Shown: piece by piece, positions 12,846-25,140 of the stretch | How the letters are laid out: the number at the start of each line of letters is the position of its first letter | How positions within the stretch are numbered: the stretch's first letter is position 1 | From: Cryptomeria japonica | Lineage: Eukaryota; Streptophyta; Pinopsida; Cupressales; Cupressaceae | Assembly (NCBI RefSeq): GCF_030272615.1 | Contig: NC_081413.1 | Location: forward strand, 604,686,709 to 604,750,708 | Direction: 5' to 3' | DNA length: 64,000 bases | Notes under the pieces: model-generated | What the model was told of the DNA's origin: nothing | The model's input: the letters and a program-made list of their open reading frames with translations, nothing else | Database searches by the model: none | Position numbers and translations under genes: made by a program

Positions 12846-15741
12846 TAGAAGATACCCTTAACATTTCCTACCACTCCCCACTCATATTTCTCTCCACTGT
12901 ATCATATCTTCCTTCTGGGCAAGAGCACCTAGCACAAGATGGCCACCATGAAGACAATTTAGTAATAGGTCAAGTTTTTTGAGTTTGGTTATGAGTAAGG
13001 TCTTAGAAGACCATATTTCATGTAATAAATTTCATTAAGACCATTAGATGGTGTATTGAGTCCTAGTGGGGGTCATGATGATCAATATTGTCAAAATTGT
13101 CACTATGTTGCAAATATGTCTGAATGGGTCAAATGTGATGTTTAATGATATTTAAAGGTCTTATAGAAATATTTTCACATATTTATATCATTTTTTATTC
13201 AAAATGGTCTTGGTTTGAGTCTAGGAACAATTTTTGACAAAGTTGCTAATATTTTCAACATTGTTAAAGCAACGTTTTGTGCATTTTATGAGCAATTAGG
13301 TGTTAGTATGTTGAGACAAGTTTAAAAGGTTGTTCTAAAAATTGAGGGAGGATTTTGATTTGTTTAATAAGTCACTCTCCACTACCAAGGATCGGTTGAG
13401 CATTGTAACTAAGCACAATTAATGAATATCTCAGTTTTACCCTGTAATTTCTGAGTTCTTTAACGTTGCAAACTGCTATAATGGAGTTTGGAATTCCTTA
13501 GCATGTTATTTTTCTTAAAAAATCTATTTAATGTGTTATAGGGGTCAATCCTCTTCAATATCCCTTTGGTTTCATCTTGTTTTGTTCTGTATTGCAAAAG
13601 TTATAGCCAACTTGGTGAAAATTGTCAAAAACCTACTCTAGGGTAACCTGAGGAAAACTAAAATGCATTAGGGGTCATTTCCATGTTGATAAATCCATGT
13701 AATGGCTTGGGATGAACCATAAAATCATGTATTTTGTTTTCTTAATCATTTTAGGGTCTCATGAGCATTTTGGCATGTGCAAATATGTGGAAGGTGTTGA
13801 TTTTTGTGTCTTAATCTGAGAACACAGTGTATGCATGGAGTTTGAATGGTGTAATTGACTCAAAGGTCCTTGAATGGTCTTGTTAAGGGATTGGGGAATT
13901 TTTGAGGGAGTTATAAACATAATCCAATTGTTTAGTGACCAAAAAATCCCATCAATCCGTGAGCGTGTATGACTGTCCTAAACCTTGCATTGACTATCAC
14001 AATTTGACAATGAGTTGAGTTAGTCCATTAGCGAATTTGGGAAGTAGTTCAGTATTGAGTTTGGTTTTGGTGGAAGGTTTAAGGAGGTACACTATCATCA
14101 TAATTAATGTTAGATATTTTTGTGAAGAAGAATGGCCATGACAGGAGGGACTGTCCTAAGTCCTTGAGACTGTCACCAAAAGTGAGTGTTGCAACAATGA
14201 ATCTTCCTTTGAACTTTGGGTGGCTGGGAGGGTAAAGATCCATGGTGGTATATGTTGAATGGTACTTGTAAGAGTGTCCAAAAGTACATTATTTTTTGTC
14301 TATCTAATATATTTTGTGAGTTGAGCACCAAGGGTTTAGAAAACCCAATTGAAGGAGGATTTGTGTGAATAAGGGTTGAGGGTGTTGGTGGTGATTGAAT
14401 GTTGGAGAGTTGGATTGTGACTTAGACATGTTTATTTTCCCTATTTGAGTGTGATTCAATGGTTGGGTGAGGGTTGGTGAGTATGGGTGTGTTTTGGGGT
14501 AATGAATCCTTTTGAGTAACTTGTGGCCTTGTGAGGGGTCTTGTGAGTCAGTGAAGGGTTGACACCTAATTGAATAGGTGAGTTGGGAGAAATATCACCA
14601 TGCCTTTTTGCTATCAATCCATTAAAACTTCCACCCAAACATTCAATCTTGTCAAAGTTTGAAAATAAATTTCCTTGTTGTCCTTACTATCTTGCATCAA
14701 CTTTCATATCACTAGGTAGTCTTTTGCTTAGAACTATCATCTTTCATGGGAGGATACCATCTCAGCCCCTTGAGTTAAGTTAGCTTAGCTTTAAGTTTTA
14801 TCATTTCCTAGGAAGCAATACCTCCCAAGGTAACAATGATACAAGATAAGAAAGTGTTCATGTGGCCAATTTGTTCAAGGGGAAAATATCACTAATCAAG
14901 TTGAAATGTCGATTTCTAAATTTGACTAAGCCAAAAGGTTAAAATAAATTGCAAAAAATAGAACAAGGCTCTGAGAAAATGAATCATCAGTATTACCTAA
15001 ACCCACATTATCAACAAAATCTAGAAATAACCTTGTATGTAAATAATTTATCATGCCAAAATTGCCAATTCTAACATGAAAATGAGACCAAGGAAAGCTC
15101 TAGAACAACTAGTACTATTCATTCACATGTTCATTATTAACCTCAATCACCACAAAAGATGAACAAATTGATTATAACAAAGAAGATGTTTCATAAATGT
15201 AAATATTAATTCAGGACTAAAAAAAATGAAAGAAATAGAAGAATACCAAGAAATCAAAAAAGACTACCAATACCATTGCAAACTATGAACTTCATTTCCA
15301 TTAATTCTTCATAATATACCAACAAAGCATAACTATTCAATCTACAGCCTCTTGATAAATGTCTTTTGAAAGAAAACAAACTAAGTAGTGTTACTAAAAT
15401 TGGACCTTAAATAATCAATTCTTAGACCCTCAAAATGAATTTCGAAATTACATTTATAGGGAAACTTTTTCCTCAAAATTAGAGATTAAAATCCACCCAA
15501 AACCTTATCAAACTAAGAGTTACAATCAAGACATAGCCTATAACTGAATTAAGAACTATAATTTGACTCATGGAAATGTAATATAAGTCAGAAGGAACTT
15601 AAAATATGGAGTCAAAGAAGCATGGAGAACAAGAAAAAGAGGATCTATCTAGGCCCCCGCCCCTAAGATGACTCCTCCAAAATTTTAAACTTAGATGCAC
15701 AAGCAACAAGATGAAGAACAAATGCCAAACTAGGTTGTAAC
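12846..15741. other. No recognisable gene; G/T-rich then AT-rich DNA
   Basis: From about 12960 to 14580 the plus strand is poor in C and rich in G and T (for example GGTGAGGGTTGGTGAG near 14465), the opposite skew to the tract before it. From 14800 to 15740 it is A-rich. Short open frames occur, but none has a recognisable motif. The right end is the target of Copia A. Confidence 0.5.
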
Positions 15742-17157
15742 TATTGGCATTTGCATGAAGATTGCATTAATGATATATTATGTTGTCATTTATGTCAATT
15801 AACTAGTATTGATATTACTGATATTATTTCTATTGTCTTGTAACTGGTAGGAAGAGCTTTGTGGAAGATATTGAAACTAGTATGTAAGTTTGTGAGTTGA
15901 ACCGGTAACTGGTAATAGGTTAAAAATTTGAAAGGGTATAAGAAGTTTAAGCCATACCAGTTGATGAACCCTAATAGATGAAATGTTGTTGAATTGGTTA
16001 TGTTGATGAGCGGTAATGTTGAAGACACAAGTGATCATTGTATGAAGATAAGTTCAAAATTGTTTTGACACATTTTTGTCTAGGGAATGTTCAAAGTGTA
16101 TTTTATCTAATGTAAAGTGTGTGATGAGTTACTGAGTCCGAGGAAGTGGTGGTCAAGGAGCGGTTGGAGTTTTATTGATTAATGTGTACAGATTGTTATG
16201 TAAATCCAATGGTTATACTTGAACTGATTTGTTTGTAACCTCTATGAGAGAATTAGGTTTATGTTGTGTCACCAACCCAATTGATTTGTTATAAGGTCAA
16301 TGAAGCTGTTTTGTAACAAGTGTTGGCATAAATTAGTTGACTTTGTGGTTTCGAAACCGAAGAATGATTCTACTGTTTGAGTAAAGATAGATGGAAACTT
16401 AAAAAGGATTTGATCAAGCAAGTATAGTGCTATTCAGACAGAACAAGCAAAACCTTGTTGTTTTCTAACAATTATAGCAGAACTGAAATCCCCTAACCGG
16501 GTAAGCTCTAACAAGCTTGGTTACTTCTTAAATCCTCTAACAAGGTGATCCATTAGCTTGGATTCTCAAATCCTCTATCGAGGTTACTCCTAATAGGGTA
16601 CTTGCTTCTAACAAGGGATTTGTAGTCAATCCCTTAACCGGGTGATTCTGAATAGGATCAGATCTTAACATGACTTTTTTAAAAGCTTTAACAGGCTTGG
16701 CTACTAACAGGGCAAACTTCAGAAGAGTTCAGATAGTTATCTTGTGAGTCTCATCTCACCGTGATTTTTACCTAATTTGTGTTCCCATGTCAAAAATATT
16801 TGTGTCATGTGGTGAATGAGTTTGTGGTTATGATCTTATGGTTGATTTGATTAACTACTTAATTATTTTGATAATGCATGATAACCGAAAACATTGAGGA
16901 ATGAAGTTAGTTGACATATGATAAAACATTTGGATGTTTACAAATTTAATGTTGTTTACTGTTTAGTTGGTATAACAGTTAAATTGGTTGATATTGATTT
17001 TTCTTATGAAGATTATATCTTGGCAGAGAAATTTTATTGATAAGTTTACTTTGTGTGATTAAGATTGAGATTGGGAAGTTTGTATCAGTTTTTCAATTTA
17101 CTGATTCACCCCCCTCTTAGTAATTTACCAGATACTTATTCTTTCATCATACCATCA
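15742..17157 (+). repeat. Copia A left (5') LTR
   Basis: 1416 bases, collinear with 21706-23092. About 16480-16740 carries imperfect repeats around CTAACNNGGT words (AACCGGGTAA, AACAAGGTGATCC, AACAGGGC). A conserved block at about 16751-16820 (CACCGTGATTTTTACC, then TCAAAAAT, then TGTGTCATGTGGTG) recurs in the other LTR families. A hairpin (17098-17104 with 17117-17123) lies 34 bases from the 3' end. Confidence 0.9.
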
Positions 17158-17159
17158 AT

Positions 17160-17171
17160 TGGTATTAGAGC
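17160..17171 (+). promoter_or_regulatory. Copia A primer binding site
   Basis: TGGTATTAGAGC, two bases after the LTR. It differs by one base from TGGTATCAGAGC, the site complementary to the 3' end of initiator methionine tRNA that most plant Copia elements use to prime reverse transcription. Confidence 0.9.
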
Positions 17172-17228
17172 AGTCTGAGGTCCTCTAAGATCTAAGCCTA
17201 ACAACTTGAGGTAAAGATCTTGCAGATC

Positions 17229-20200
17229 ATGATGAAGAAGGAAGGTCTAAAGTTTAACAAAGAGAACTATAGGATATGGAGCGACAGAATGAAAATTTAC
17301 ATCAAGAGTCTAGGAAGTTAGTATTTGGAACAAGTCAATACTAAATATGTTGCATCCATTGGGATTTTTACTGATGATCAGAAGAAAGAACAACAAGAAA
17401 ATCATCAAGCATTAGATGCCATTATTAGTTCCCTATATGATGCAGAATATGTTGATGTTCATGGTCTAGAAATTGCACATGAGGTATGGAAAAAACTTGA
17501 AGAGATTTATAATGGTGATGAACATGTTAAGATTGCTAAAGAGGAGAGTCTAAGAGGAAAGTTTGATGACATATGGATGACCGAAGGTGAGAATATCCAG
17601 TAGTATGGTCAAAGGATAAAAGAGATAGTCGGTGAAATTAAGAGTGTTGGAGGGAAAGTGGAAGATGCCACAGTGATAAGTAAGGTACTGAGAGCCCTAC
17701 TATCGGTCTACGCTATCTGAGTTGCAGCTATTCAGTAGCTGAAGTCTATAGATAAAACTAAGGTAACTCTTGACTCCATCATTGGAAAACTTATTGCTTT
17801 TGAATTAAACGGTTATTATGGTAGAGTACAAAAATCAAAGTTTGCATTTAGAGCTTTTGTCTCTAACCCATCTGTGAGAAAAAGTAGAGATACTAGTCAT
17901 GGTAATGAATCTAGATCCAGTAGAGATGCTATGATGAAGACATTTTAGTGGAGATTGAAGCGTTGTTGGCAAAACGACTACCTAGAGGCACTGACCAATA
18001 CAAAGGTAAATTACCTTTAAAATGTTTTACATGCAACAAGATTGGCCACATAGCTGCTAGCTATCCTAATGGTGAAAATGAACACAAGAGAGAGAAATTC
18101 AAGAAGTATAAGGGTAAAGGCAAGAGAGATTGTTTTATTGCTATTGATAGTGGTATCATTGATGAAGAGTCGGATGGTGACGCTAGTGAAGATATTGTGT
18201 TTGTAGTTATTAAGGAAGAGATATCAGACCAGAAGGCATTAGTGTCCAGAATGGATAATCCTAATGATTGGATCATTGACAGTGGTTGTTCACGTCATAT
18301 GACCATTGATCAAAGAAAATTTATTTCCTTGAAGGAATTTGATGGTGGTGCTGTAAGATTTGGCAATGACTCACCATGCATGGTTAAAGGTAAGGGAGTT
18401 ATTTCTCTTAATGAGAAGAGCAGTGCTGATGATGTCTACTGTCTTGAAGGTCTAAAGCACAATCTTTTGAGTGTGGCACAACTTAATGACTGAGGATACC
18501 CACTAGAGTTCAAAAATGGTATGTGCAAAACCTTCAACAACAAAGGTGAATTGGTTGCTACCAGGAAACAAACTAAAAGTAACCTGTTTCACCTTAATCC
18601 TAAAGTTAGCAACTATTTGATTGCAAAAATAGATGATAGTTGGCTTTGGCATAGGAGATTTTTTCATATAAACTTTGACAACATTGTTAAGGTGAGTAAG
18701 TCCAAGACAATGAGATATTTGCCTCAGTTAGACAAACCGGTTGATGCTCTTTGCAAAGAATGTCAGTTAGGAAAGATGACTTCTTCAACTTTCAAGAGCA
18801 AATTCTTCTCAGTGGAACATTTGTTAGATTTGGTTCATACAGATCTTTGTGGACCAATAAGAACAAAAAGAATTCAAGGAGATGGATATTTCATGATCCT
18901 CATTGATGATTGTCAAGGATGATGTGGGTCACATTCTACAAGGATAAGACTGAAACTTTTGTTCAATTCAAGGCATTTAGGGCCTTAGCTAAGAAAGAGA
19001 GCGGAAAGAAGATAAAATGTCTTAGAACAGATCAAGACGGTGAATTTACTTCTGAGGAATTCACTAGGTACTGTGATGAGAATAGAATCAAATGACAACT
19101 TTCTGCACCAAGGACACCACAATAAAATGGTATCGTAGAGAGTTACAACTGGTCAATGGTTGAAGCTGCTAGGAAAATGTTGATATAAGGAGGTGTAGTG
19201 AAAACATTTTGGAGAGAAGTTGTCAGTACAACTGTCTACACTCTGAACCGAGTTCGGGTGAAAAGAGGTAAGGACAAGACCCCTTATGAATATTGGTATG
19301 GAAGATCACCTGATGTTAGCTATTTTAAGATATTTGGAAGAAAATGTTTTATTAAGAGAGGTGAATACATTAGAAAATTTGAAGCTAAGAGTGATGAAGG
19401 CATATTTCTTGGTTATTTCACCAAGAGTAAGGCCTACAAGTATTTTAACAACCGGACATAGAGAATTATTGAGAGTGTTGATGTTTGAGTGGATGAATGT
19501 CCTGAAATTTCAAAGGAAATTAGTTTGGAGAAGAATGATGAAGATCCTTGCATTTTGTTTTTAGAACCAGAAACTATGAAATCTGAAACCGGTAAAGAAA
19601 ATTATGATGCACTTGTTCAACCAGAATAGATAAATCTTGAAGATGATAATAATGATGAAGCTAAACTTGAAGATAATAATCATGTTATTCCTAGATATGT
19701 GAGACTAAATCACAGTCCTGAATAAATTATTGGCGATAAGGATGTTGGAGTACTAACAAGAAGGAGAATAAGAGAGAACTCTTGCATGATCTCCACCATT
19801 GAACCAAGAACTGCTAAGGAGGCATTTGGTGATGATCATTAGGTTAAAGCTATGGAGGAGGAATTGGATCAAATTAAGAAAGAAAACACTTGAACCCTTG
19901 TACCCCAACTGGTAAATAAGAATGTTATAGGTACTAAATGGGTATTTAGAAACAAGTTGAATGAAGATGGTGTTTTAGTTTGCAACAAGGCTAGGTTGGT
20001 TTGCAAGAGCTGTGCACAAGAAGAAGGAGAAGATGTGAAACTTTTCCACCAGTAGCAAGATTAGAAGGTGTCAAAAGTTTACTTAAATTTGCAGCTCATG
20101 AGAAGTTCAAGGTATACCAGATGGATGTTATTTTTGCATTTTTGAATGGGATATTGGAAGAAGTATACATAGAGCAACCAGATGGTTATGAATTGACTGT

Positions 20201-21381
20201 TGAGAAAGACATGGTATGCAGATTGTATAAGGCTTTATATGGATTAAAGTAGGCACCTAGAGCATGGTATGCAGATTGTATAAGGATTTATATGGATTAA
20301 AGTAGGCATCCAGAGCATGGTATGAAAGACTTCATACACATATGATGAAGATAGGTTTTTTGAGAACCAATGATGATAGTAACATATATCTTAAGTCTGA
20401 AGGAGATGAAATACTATTCAGTGAAGTATTTGTTGATGATATCATATTTGGAGGTAATGATGTCATGAACAACAAGTTTGCAGATGAAATGAAAAATGAG
20501 TTTGAAATGTCTTTAGTAGGGGAAATAAAAAATTTCATAGGCTTGTAGATACAACAAATGAAGAATGGTATTTTTATTACACAATCTAAGTATGTGAAAG
20601 GGGTTTTGAAGACATTTGGCATGAGTGATTATAAACCAGTTGGGACACCAATGGTTACAGGTTGTAAATTGTCTAAGGAAGATGAATCTAAGTCTGTTGA
20701 TGAGAAGGAATACAGGTCAATGATTGGCAAATTGCACTATGTTGTTCACAGTAGACCGGATATTACCAATGCGGTTGGCATAGTTTCTAGATTCTAGAAG
20801 AATCCTAAGGAAACACACCTAATAGAAACAAAAAGAATCTTTAGATATCTGAAAGGTACTATTGACTATGGATTATGGTATCCATATGGAGGAAATTTTG
20901 ATTTGAAGGTGTACATAGATGCTGATTAGGCTGGAAATGTTGATGACCGAAAAGGCACTACTGGTGGAGCATTCTTTCTTGGAGGAGGACTTGTTTCATG
21001 AAGTAGTAAGAAGAAGAGTTGCACTTCACAATCTACTGCTAAAGCTGAGTATGTTGCAGCTTATAGGAATTGCGTACAGGATATTTGTCGATGAGGCACA
21101 TATTGGAAGGTTTTAAGATGAAGATTTCAGAACCCATAAAGATTTTATGTGATAATACAAGTGCCATAATATTTCAAAGAAACCTATTTTGTACACACGA
21201 ACCAAGCACATTGAATTGAAGTATCATTTCTTAAGAGAAAAAGTGCAAAGAAAAGATGTTATCATAGAGCATGTTTCTACCAAGGAGAAGCTTTCATATA
21301 TTTTTACCAAACCTACCTAAGACTGCATTTGAGTATCTTAGAAGTCAACTAGGGTTTGTACCCCTTCATGAGCTTAGCTGA
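17229..21381 (+). pseudogene. Copia A gag-pol polyprotein, degenerate
   Basis: The start chosen is the ATGATG at 17229, matching the same position in element B. Gag opens MMKKEGLKFNKENYRIW and continues to about 17930. A zinc knuckle near 18025-18065 reads KCFTCNKIGHIAASYP, in which the last Cys of CX2CX4HX4C is Tyr. The protease motif IIDSGCSRHMT is at about 18270. The integrase zinc region (WHRRFFH...CKEC, 18650-18760) is followed by core motifs LVHTDLCGP, LIDDC and RTDQDGEFTSEEF (18830-19060). Reverse transcriptase has GTKWVFRNKLNEDG, YQMDVIFAFLNG and FVDDIIFGG (19930-20460). RNase H ends at 21381 with VPLHELS. About a dozen in-frame stops, most at former Gln or Trp codons, and a 53-bp duplication in reverse transcriptase kill it. 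Confidence 0.9.
20211..20316 (+). repeat. 53-bp tandem duplication inside reverse transcriptase of Copia A
   Basis: 20211-20263 and 20264-20316 are near-identical 53-base units beginning ATGGTATGCAGATTG and ending in AGC. They cover the [12 protein letters not shown] region of reverse transcriptase. Because 53 is not a multiple of three, the duplication shifts the frame. Element B has one copy here. Confidence 0.95.
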
Positions 21382-21693
21382 GCATGATGTTGATTGCATC
21401 AGTCCCTGAACCACTTGCATAATTTTACAAAAGGATTTATGTACTATTCCACAGGGGGAGTATTATGTTGCAGATTATTGTTGTTGTACAGTGAAATTTG
21501 TAACTACATGATTTACTTTCAATTTGGCATTGTTGTCAAAGGGGGAGAAGTATTATGTGATTATGAGGAAGATAACCAGTAACAAGATAAAGATAGGGAG
21601 ACCATTGTGAATACTTGGTAATGTAAACCAGGATTCCTATTCACAATCACAACAATAATCTTAGGCATTGATATTTGTATTGCCATCAATGCC

Positions 21694-21705
21694 AAAGGGG
21701 GAGAT
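21694..21705 (+). promoter_or_regulatory. Copia A polypurine tract
   Basis: CAAAGGGGGAGAT-like purine run directly before the right LTR, the primer for plus-strand DNA synthesis. Two similar runs lie upstream, at 21451-21460 (ACAGGGGGAG) and 21537-21550 (CAAAGGGGGAGAAG). Confidence 0.85.
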
Positions 21706-23092
21706 TGTTGGCCTTTGCATGAAGATTGCATTAATGATATGTTATGTTGTCATTGATGTCAATTAACTAGTATTGATATTGCGGATATTATTATAATTGT
21801 CTTGTAACCGATAGGAAGAGCTTTGTGGAAGATATTGAAACTAATATGTAAGTTTGGGAGTTGAACCAGTAATTGGTAATTGGTTAAAAAGTTGAAAGGG
21901 TATAAGAAGTTTAAACCCTACCAGTTGTTGAACCCTAACAAATGAAAAATCGTTGAATTGGTTATGTTGATGAGCGGTAATGATGAAGACACATGTGATC
22001 ATTGTATGAAGATAAGTTCAAAATTTTTTTGACGCATTTTTGTCTAGGGAATGAGAAAAGTGTATTGCATCTAATGTAAAGTCTGTGATGAGTTACTGAG
22101 TCCGAGGAAGCAATGATCAAGGAGCGGATGGAGTTTTATTGATTAATGTGTATAAATTGCTATGTAAATCCAATGGTCATACTTGAACCAATTTGTTTGT
22201 AATCTCTATGAGAGAATTAGGTTTTTGTTGTGTTACTAACCTATTTGATTTTTTATAAGGTCGATGAAGTTGTTTCGTAAAAAGTGTTGGCAGAAATCAG
22301 TTGAGTGTGTGGTTGTTGAACCAGAGAATGAATCTACAATTTGAGTATAGGCAGATGGAAACTTAAAAAGGATCTGATCAAGCAAGTATAGTGCTATGCA
22401 GACAAATCAAGCAAAACCTTATTGTTTTCTAATAATTACAATAGAACTGAAATCCCCTAACCAGGTAAGCTCTAACAAGCTTGGTTACTTCTTAAATCCT
22501 TTAACAAGGTGATCCATTAGCTTGGATTCTCAAATCCTCTACTGAGGTTACTCCTAACAGGGTACTTTCTTCTAACAAGGCATTTGTAGCCAATCCCTTA
22601 ACTGGGTGATTCTTAACAAGACTTTTGTAAAAGCTTTAACAAGCTTGGCTCCGAACAGGGTGAACTTTAAAAGAGTTCAGATAATTATCTTGTGAGTCTC
22701 ATCTCACCATGATTTTTACCTAATTTGGGTTTCCACATCAAAAAATAGTTGTGTCATGTGGTGAATGTTTTTCTGGTTGATTTGATTAACTACTTAATTA
22801 TCCTTATAATGCATGATAACCAGAAACATTGAGGAATGAAGTCAGTTGACATATGATAAAGCATTTGGATGTTTACAAGTTTAATGGTGTTTACTGTTAA
22901 GTTGGTATAGCAGTTAAACCCATTGATATTGAATTTTCTTATGAAGATTTTATCTTGACAGAGAAATTTTATTGATAAGTTTACTTTGTGTGATTGAGAT
23001 TGAGATTGGGAATTTTGTATCAGTTTTTCAATTTACTGATTCACCCCCCTCTCAGTAATCTACCGAATACTTATTCTTTCATCACACCATCA
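21706..23092 (+). repeat. Copia A right (3') LTR
   Basis: 1387 bases, TGTTGG...CCATCA. It carries the same U3 repeats (about 22445-22680), the conserved block (about 22695-22765) and the terminal hairpin TTACTGA (23033-23039) with TCAGTAA (23052-23058). Confidence 0.9.
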
Positions 23093-24960
23093 ATAACTAC
23101 CATGAATCCATCCATCCAAAGTGATGAGAATCTAGATGTTCCTAAGTGGCTAAAATTCAACTTTGGAAGGATAAGGAAGAGAGTATTGAAGAAAGTAAGT
23201 TTTCAAAAGATGATAGTTGAGGTTGAGGCTGCAAGGAAGCCAAAGAAGGCAATGAATTTGTATGCCACCTAAAACTATGCAAAAGGAGAGATAGTTTCCA
23301 ATACCCTAAACTAGCGAAGATCTAGTAAAAGCCGCCAATACCCTATACTAGGGTAACCCAAGACAATAAGAAAAAGGTTTGGGGGTCATATAGACTAGCT
23401 TTATGTTGTATTTTAATTATAAATCATGACCCCGACACCAAGATTTATAAGAGATTGTAAATTATTAAAGGCCAAACATACCCATTGGCCTAGAGCAAAT
23501 ATGAATCCATCCACCTAGCTATTGCCCACCTAGAAATCGCAACCACCATCAACAATTTATCACTAATGTTGTAGTGTGTTATTTTACTCTAATGATATCT
23601 TTCATGATGAAAATGTGGTTAATACGTTTTGGCATGCAATGTGGTATTAATCTACCTCCCGATCTAAGCATTTAAACAGTCAATTCTTTAGTTTGTGGAT
23701 TAGGATTGGACTCCTATATTGTACCACACACTTATCTAGGTTTCTAAACATTGGTTGAGAGCATGGGCTATAATAGAGACAAACACAAGGTGATAAGTTG
23801 TGTGATTGGAGATTTTCAATCCACCCCTTCTAGGTTGGGATTATACTGAACCGAACACAATTGTATTTCCCTATTACTACAATTCTTTAACAAAGATTGA
23901 TGAGGTGTAATGGGGACAATAGAAGGAAAGCTACCGCTCCACAAATAATGCCAAAGAGTCATTATCCATTTTAATAGTCTTTGCAATGATCCTTGCTACA
24001 AGCTAGGTGGAAGGATCAAAAGACTTCCATACATCTTGTTGTGGCAAGATTCTTCACTAGTCGATTCTCATTTTTCTTCCTTGAAGAGCGATAAAGGGGG
24101 AAACCCAAAGCTGGGACTGAGAGGAATTTTTAGCTACTGGCATAGAATTTTGTGAAATGCAAGGTTCCAACAACAATCCTAGAACAATAAAATTTTGAAG
24201 AAGGGCTTCCTTAGCATTAGCTTTCAAGTTAGGTGTGTTAGGCTAGCTAGCAAGAGAAAGAAAGGCTTGCCCGAAAAACACTAAATGAAGGTTGTGAATC
24301 ACTTGAAAAATATTCATTCCCATTGTTTTCTCGTGCATTGGTTTGATCTCCATCGATTCAGCAGCTAGAGGCAGACACTACCCTATATATTAACTCATGC
24401 AATAATGATCAATCAACAATATACGAGAGGAAGGGATTCCTTCAACAAACTTGAACGCTCACTCCTAAATCACAAATCTATGGTTTTACGAGGAGTGGAT
24501 TCCTATAGGGATTACACATTCAGGGAACCACAGCTTTGAACAAGAGCCATCCAGCTTGAGACTGGATAATCACTATGAATATGAGATTGACCAATTTGCA
24601 TCTAAAACTTGGGCAAATAACCACCACATGTCTCATTTCCTAACATATTTTGCATAAAAAGGGATGCTCTCATACTCCAAGAGTTGCTTCCACAATCGGT
24701 CAATATCCCACAAGAATGCAGGCATAGCTAGCATGTATAAAAGCAAAAGTTGTAGAATCCCTTGAAATAAATCTCTTGAATGGTGTAATTTTTTGCATGA
24801 TGAAATTAAGGTGAAGAATCTACCTCCTGAGTGGGATTGTAATGCACAAATGCCTTTGACACAGGTTTGATCTTGTCAGGGGTTGAAGTCGACATGGACG
24901 CCTGCGAGGGATCTCAATGCACAAATGACTTGCCCTCTTTTTTTTTTCAAGTAATGCCTG
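23093..24960. other. No recognisable gene
   Basis: Right flank of Copia A. A short open frame begins near 23101 (ATGAATCCATCC) but shows no known motif and soon stops. A word pair CAATACCCTA...CTAG occurs twice at about 23300-23355. Nothing else is supported. Confidence 0.45.
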
Positions 24961-24964
24961 TTGT

Positions 24965-25136
24965 CATCAAAATTCTGACGAACGTGGGCACTTTTTTTGA
25001 AAAAAAACAAATTTCATTACTAATTCCTTCTTCGTCGAAACCAAATGTCAAATTAACATCGAAATTTTGACGAATTCGGGCATTTTTTCAAAAAAAAATC
25101 AAATTTGGTCACAATATACCTTCTCCGTTCGAAACC
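24965..25136. repeat. Two imperfect copies of an ~80-bp unit
   Basis: 24965-25042 and 25057-25136 both begin CATCRAAATTYTGACGAA, contain GGGCA followed by T and A homopolymers and AAATTT, and end TTCTTCGTCGAAACC or TTCTCCGTTCGAAACC. They lie just beyond the gag end of Copia fragment D and may be part of that insertion or of the host sequence. Confidence 0.75.
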
Positions 25137-25140
25137 TCTG

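Larger units (their letters stand above)
15742..23092 (+). mobile_element. Copia element A, full layout but inactive
   Basis: Left LTR (15742-17157), primer binding site, polyprotein remnant, polypurine tract and right LTR (21706-23092) are all present in order, giving about 7.35 kb. The flanking 5-mers are GTAAC on the left and ATAAC on the right, a target duplication with one change. The left LTR begins TATTGG where the right one begins TGTTGG, so the terminal TG has mutated. In the first ~120 bases the two LTRs differ at about 11 sites, pointing to an old insertion. Its protein and LTR sequences are close to element B, so the two are members of one family. Confidence 0.9.

Noticed and set aside
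12800-12982. 60-codon plus-strand frame at the end of the G-poor tract
   Set aside because: Composition-driven; no start context or motif.
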